Shown in pieces: positions 6,588 to 9,110 of a stretch of 9,110 bases of DNA. Numbering within the stretch: the first letter of the stretch is position 1; the number at the start of each line of letters is the position of its first letter. A program made the translations under genes and the position numbers. Origin of the DNA: Flammeovirgaceae bacterium (GTDB taxonomy: Bacteria > Bacteroidota > Bacteroidia > Cytophagales > Cyclobacteriaceae); NCBI GenBank assembly GCA_003229495.1, contig QIEB01000337.1, positions 1 through 9,110 of the forward strand, in the 5' to 3' direction. The notes beneath the pieces were generated by a model, which saw only the letters and a list, made by a program, of their open reading frames with translations, was not told the DNA's origin and did no database searches.

Positions 6588-6821
6588 ATGAACAGAGTGG
6601 GGACACTCGTCGCAGTTACCGCAGACCCCATAAAAAGCCTGGGCACGCAGCTGGCCGTCACTGCAGACGTGAAGTACCACAGGTCTGTCAAAGTAACCTT
6701 AATGGACCACAAGAATACCGTGCTTGCTCAGGGAAAGCCCGTAACTAAAACCGGGCGATTATACTATTCCCGTGGTACCGAAATGGAGGTGAATCTTACA
6801 AATTATCCGTTTGAGGTTTAA
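6588..6821 (+). CDS. Short protein of unknown function with a doubled 14-residue motif
   Basis: This frame gives 77 residues from ATG 6588, or slightly more if it continues upstream to the stop at 6561-6563. I do not recognise the family. Residues 4-17 (VGTLVAVTADPIKS) and 18-31 (LGTQLAVTADVKYH) are tandem copies. Their 42-base units at 6597-6638 and 6639-6680 differ largely at third codon positions while keeping G, T, A, V, T, A and D, a sign of protein-level selection. The rest (VKVTLMDHKNTVL...GRLYYSRGTEMEVNLTNYPF) looks beta-rich. There is no signal peptide and no ribosome-binding site. It may be the C-terminal fragment of a larger gene. It ends at TAA 6819-6821, one base from the katG stop, and its G+C is closer to katG than to hicAB. 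Confidence 0.4.
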   Translation: MNRVGTLVAVTADPIKSLGTQLAVTADVKYHRSVKVTLMDHKNTVLAQGKPVTKTGRLYYSRGTEMEVNLTNYPFEV

Positions 6822-6822
6822 A

Positions 6823-9072
6823 TCAGTCCAGATCGAAGCGGTCAAGATTCATCACCTTGGTCCACGCCGCCACAAAGTCCTGCACGAACCGCTCTTGAGA
6901 GTCCTCACATGCGTAGACTTCAGCGATGGCCCGGAGCTCCGAGTTCGAACCGAAGATGAGATCGACACGGGTGCCGGTCCACTGGAGATCGCCTGTCGCA
7001 CGATCACGACCCTCAAATATGTCTTCAGCTTCCGAAGTCGCCTTCCAGGTGGTGCCCAAATCAAGCAGGTTTACAAAGAAGTCGTTGGTTAGCGCTTCCT
7101 GACGCTTGGTGAAGACACCGTTTTGGGACTGACCGTTATTGGTGTTAAGCACACGCATGCCGCCAACCAGAACCGTCATCTCAGGCGCGGTCAGCGTCAA
7201 CAGTTGCGCCCGGTCCACCAGCAATTCCTCTGCCGATACCCTGTATTGGGTCTTCAAGTAGTTGCGGAGCCCGTCTGCAGCCGGCTCCAGGACAGCAAAG
7301 GATTCCACATCCGTTTGCTGTTGCGACGCATCGGCGCGTCCCGGCGTGAACGGCACCGTCACATCGTGACCGGCATTCTTTGCCGCCTGCTGGATGCCTG
7401 CGCATCCGCCCAGAACGATCAAGTCGGCGAGCGAAACCATTCTACCATCAGACTGAGCGCCGTTGAACTCTTTTTGGATGCCCTCAAGGGTCTCCAGTAC
7501 TGTCGCCAGTTGAGCCGGATTGTTGACTTCCCAGTCCTTCTGAGGCGCAAGGCGAATACGGGCACCATTCGCGCCTCCGCGTTTATCAGAGCCACGGAAC
7601 GTTGATGCTGACGCCCAGGCGGTAGTTACCACTTGGGATACAGACAGTCCTGAAGCAAGGATTTTACCCTTCAGCATAGCGATGTCCTGATCATCAATCA
7701 ATTTATGCGTAACAGATGGGATAGGGTCTTGCCAGATCAGCTCTTCTGCAGGCACCTCCGGGCCGAGATAACACGAACGTGGACCCATATCCCGGTGTGT
7801 CAGCTTGTACCACGCCCGGGCGAACGCGTCTGCGAACTGATCCGGATTCTCGTAGAAATGTTTTGAAATTGGCTCGTAGACAGGGTCCATCCGTAGGGCG
7901 AGGTCTGTGGTGAGCATGAATGGCGCATGACTCTCTGACGGATCGTGCGCATCCGGTACGGTACCGGCGCCTGCGCCACCTTTTGGCTTCCACTGATGCG
8001 CACCTGCCGGACTCTTCGTCAGTTCCCATTCGTAGTTGAACAGGTTTTCAAAGAAATTATTACTCCACTTTGTTGGAGTGGTGGTCCATGCTCCCTCAAG
8101 GCCACTGGTAATGGTGTCGCCTGCTTTACCAGTACCATACGAATTTCTCCAACCCAGACTTTGCTCTTCGATACTGGCCCCTGCCGGTTCCCTGCCAACA
8201 TTCGGGCTTTCTGGGGCAGCACCATGGGTTTTGCCGAATGAGTGCCCTCCAGCAATCAGGGCTACCGTCTCTTCATCATTCATGGCCATACGACCGAAGG
8301 TTTCGCGAATGTCTCTGGCTGCAGCCACCGGATCAGGGTTACCGTTCGGTCCTTGTGGGTTTACATAGATCAGACCCATCTGCACGGCGCCAAGGGGATT
8401 CTCAAGTTCCCGATCACCGGCATACCGTTTGTCGCCCAGCCACTCGGCCTCAGATCCCCAGTAGATATCCTCCTCCGGCTCCCAAACATCCTCACGTCCG
8501 CCAGCGAAGCCGAACGTCTTGAAGCCCATCGACTCGAGGGCGCAGTTGCCGGCGAGTATTATCAGGTCAGCCCACGAGATTTTCTTGCCATATTTCTGTT
8601 TGACCGGCCAGAGCAGCAAGCGTGCCTTGTCGAGGTTTGCATTGTCAGGCCAACTGTTGAGTGGCGTAAAGCGCTGGGTACCGGAGCCACCGCCACCACG
8701 GCCGTCAGCAATGCGGTAAGTACCCGCGCTGTGCCATGCCATCCGAATAAAGAACGGTCCATAGTGACCGTAGTCGGCTGGCCACCAGTCTTGGGAGGTG
8801 GTCATCAGATCGGAGATGTCTTTCTTCACGGCATCCAGATCCAGGGTCTTGAACTCCTCAGCATAGTTGAACCCCTTGTCCATCGGATTGGACAGGGAAG
8901 AGTGTTGGCGGAGTATATTCAACCTCAACTGATTTGGCCACCAATCACGGTTTGAGGTGCCACCGCCAGCGCTGTGTTTTAGAGCTCCACCCATAAACGG
9001 GCACTTACTTTCACCGTTATTATTGTCACTTGAAGCACCTGCTGAGGTGCTCGGAGGTGTATTATTTCCCAT
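6823..9072 (-). CDS. katG: Catalase-peroxidase KatG
   Basis: KatG is a cytoplasmic heme enzyme that breaks down hydrogen peroxide by both catalase and peroxidase reactions. The 749-residue length fits the family, and the two tandem peroxidase domains are present. Distal residues are R110, W113 and H114 (RMAWH). The Met-Tyr-Trp cross-link needed for catalase activity can form from W113, Y236 (LIYVNPQGP) and M262. The proximal heme ligand is H277 (AGGHSFGKTHG), with W329 and D390 as the proximal Trp and Asp. R427 (LTHRDMGP) matches the mobile Arg that tunes catalase activity. The C-terminal domain runs to NLDRFDLD. The N-terminus is a Ser/Asn/Gly-rich tail without a signal peptide. The ATG at 9070-9072 has only A-rich sequence before it. 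The gene stands alone, is richer in G+C than the left-end operon, and may have been acquired. Confidence 0.97.
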   Translation of the reverse strand: MGNNTPPSTSAGASSDNNNGESKCPFMGGALKHSAGGGTSNRDWWPNQLRLNILRQHSSLSNPMDKGFNYAEEFKTLDLDAVKKDISDLMTTSQDWWPADYGHYGPFFIRMAWHSAGTYRIADGRGGGGSGTQRFTPLNSWPDNANLDKARLLLWPVKQKYGKKISWADLIILAGNCALESMGFKTFGFAGGREDVWEPEEDIYWGSEAEWLGDKRYAGDRELENPLGAVQMGLIYVNPQGPNGNPDPVAAARDIRETFGRMAMNDEETVALIAGGHSFGKTHGAAPESPNVGREPAGASIEEQSLGWRNSYGTGKAGDTITSGLEGAWTTTPTKWSNNFFENLFNYEWELTKSPAGAHQWKPKGGAGAGTVPDAHDPSESHAPFMLTTDLALRMDPVYEPISKHFYENPDQFADAFARAWYKLTHRDMGPRSCYLGPEVPAEELIWQDPIPSVTHKLIDDQDIAMLKGKILASGLSVSQVVTTAWASASTFRGSDKRGGANGARIRLAPQKDWEVNNPAQLATVLETLEGIQKEFNGAQSDGRMVSLADLIVLGGCAGIQQAAKNAGHDVTVPFTPGRADASQQQTDVESFAVLEPAADGLRNYLKTQYRVSAEELLVDRAQLLTLTAPEMTVLVGGMRVLNTNNGQSQNGVFTKRQEALTNDFFVNLLDLGTTWKATSEAEDIFEGRDRATGDLQWTGTRVDLIFGSNSELRAIAEVYACEDSQERFVQDFVAAWTKVMNLDRFDLD

Positions 9073-9110
9073 TTTTAATAAGATTTATAGATTAATTAGA
9101 TCAATACTAA
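9073..9110 (-). promoter_or_regulatory. Start of the katG upstream region
   Basis: Only 38 bases of upstream sequence are in the window. They are very A+T-rich, and the sequence before the start is ATTAAAAATG with no Shine-Dalgarno motif, normal for Bacteroidota. No exact TAnnTTTG element and no OxyR- or PerR-like palindrome is visible in this short piece, so the promoter probably lies beyond the window edge. Confidence 0.35.

Noticed and set aside
6737..6756. GCCCG/CGGGC hairpin as an intrinsic terminator of katG
   Set aside because: The stem is only five pairs with a 10-base loop, and on the katG strand it is followed by just three T, so the evidence is too weak.
7123..7605. A 160-residue + strand open frame within katG
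   Set aside because: It is Arg/Gln/His-rich in the way typical of antisense frames, has no recognisable domain, and the katG frame fully explains the region.
8242..8955. A 237-residue open frame on the + strand opposite katG
   Set aside because: It lies fully antisense to a complete katG with every catalytic residue, and open antisense frames are common in G+C-richer genes. The translation shows no recognisable domain.

Overview
The window looks like chromosomal DNA from a Bacteroidota bacterium, most likely a member of the Flavobacteriaceae. The reasons are the gene set at 118-2755 (membrane di-cluster ferredoxin, CCG-domain protein, then the small protein often mislabelled 'ABC transporter ATPase'), a PorE-like TPR/propeller/OmpA lipoprotein, weak A-rich ribosome-binding regions, and a TAnnTTTG-type promoter before the hicAB pair. 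No genome search was possible, so family assignments rest on recognised motifs and architecture.

Layout. Positions 118-2755 hold a tight three-gene + strand operon: two Fe-S proteins that probably form one membrane-associated redox complex, and a conserved flavobacterial protein of unknown function. At 2849-4836 lies a lipoprotein gene with TPR, five propeller-type repeats, a carboxypeptidase-regulatory-like segment and an OmpA peptidoglycan-binding domain. A frameshift between its propeller part and its OmpA part appears to break it. Positions 4837-5364 are intergenic, with a 15-bp tandem repeat array and an imperfect hairpin.

Positions 5365-5885 are a genomic scar. It contains the first part of a phospholipase-D-like gene, cut by the 3' end of a group II intron on the opposite strand, then a 5'-less gene remnant whose reading frame shifts at a homopolymer. 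Positions 5909-6532 hold a hicAB toxin-antitoxin pair with a recognisable promoter and a possible operator. The toxin seems to have lost its proper N-terminus by a small frameshift, while the antitoxin is intact.

Positions 6588-6821 are a short, GC-richer open frame of unknown function. It has a diverged internal repeat that suggests it really was coding. It ends one base from the stop codon of katG, which fills the rest of the window on the - strand. katG encodes a full catalase-peroxidase with all catalytic residues, and it is visibly richer in G+C than the operon at the left end.

Overall, a conserved housekeeping block (redox operon and lipoprotein) is followed by an accessory stretch where genes have been inserted into, cut and decayed, ending at a possibly acquired oxidative-stress gene. 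I see no convincing complete new multi-gene system. The most unusual items are the intron remnant inside the PLD-like gene, the frameshifted HicA with an intact HicB, the broken PorE-like lipoprotein, and the repeat-bearing orphan frame beside katG.
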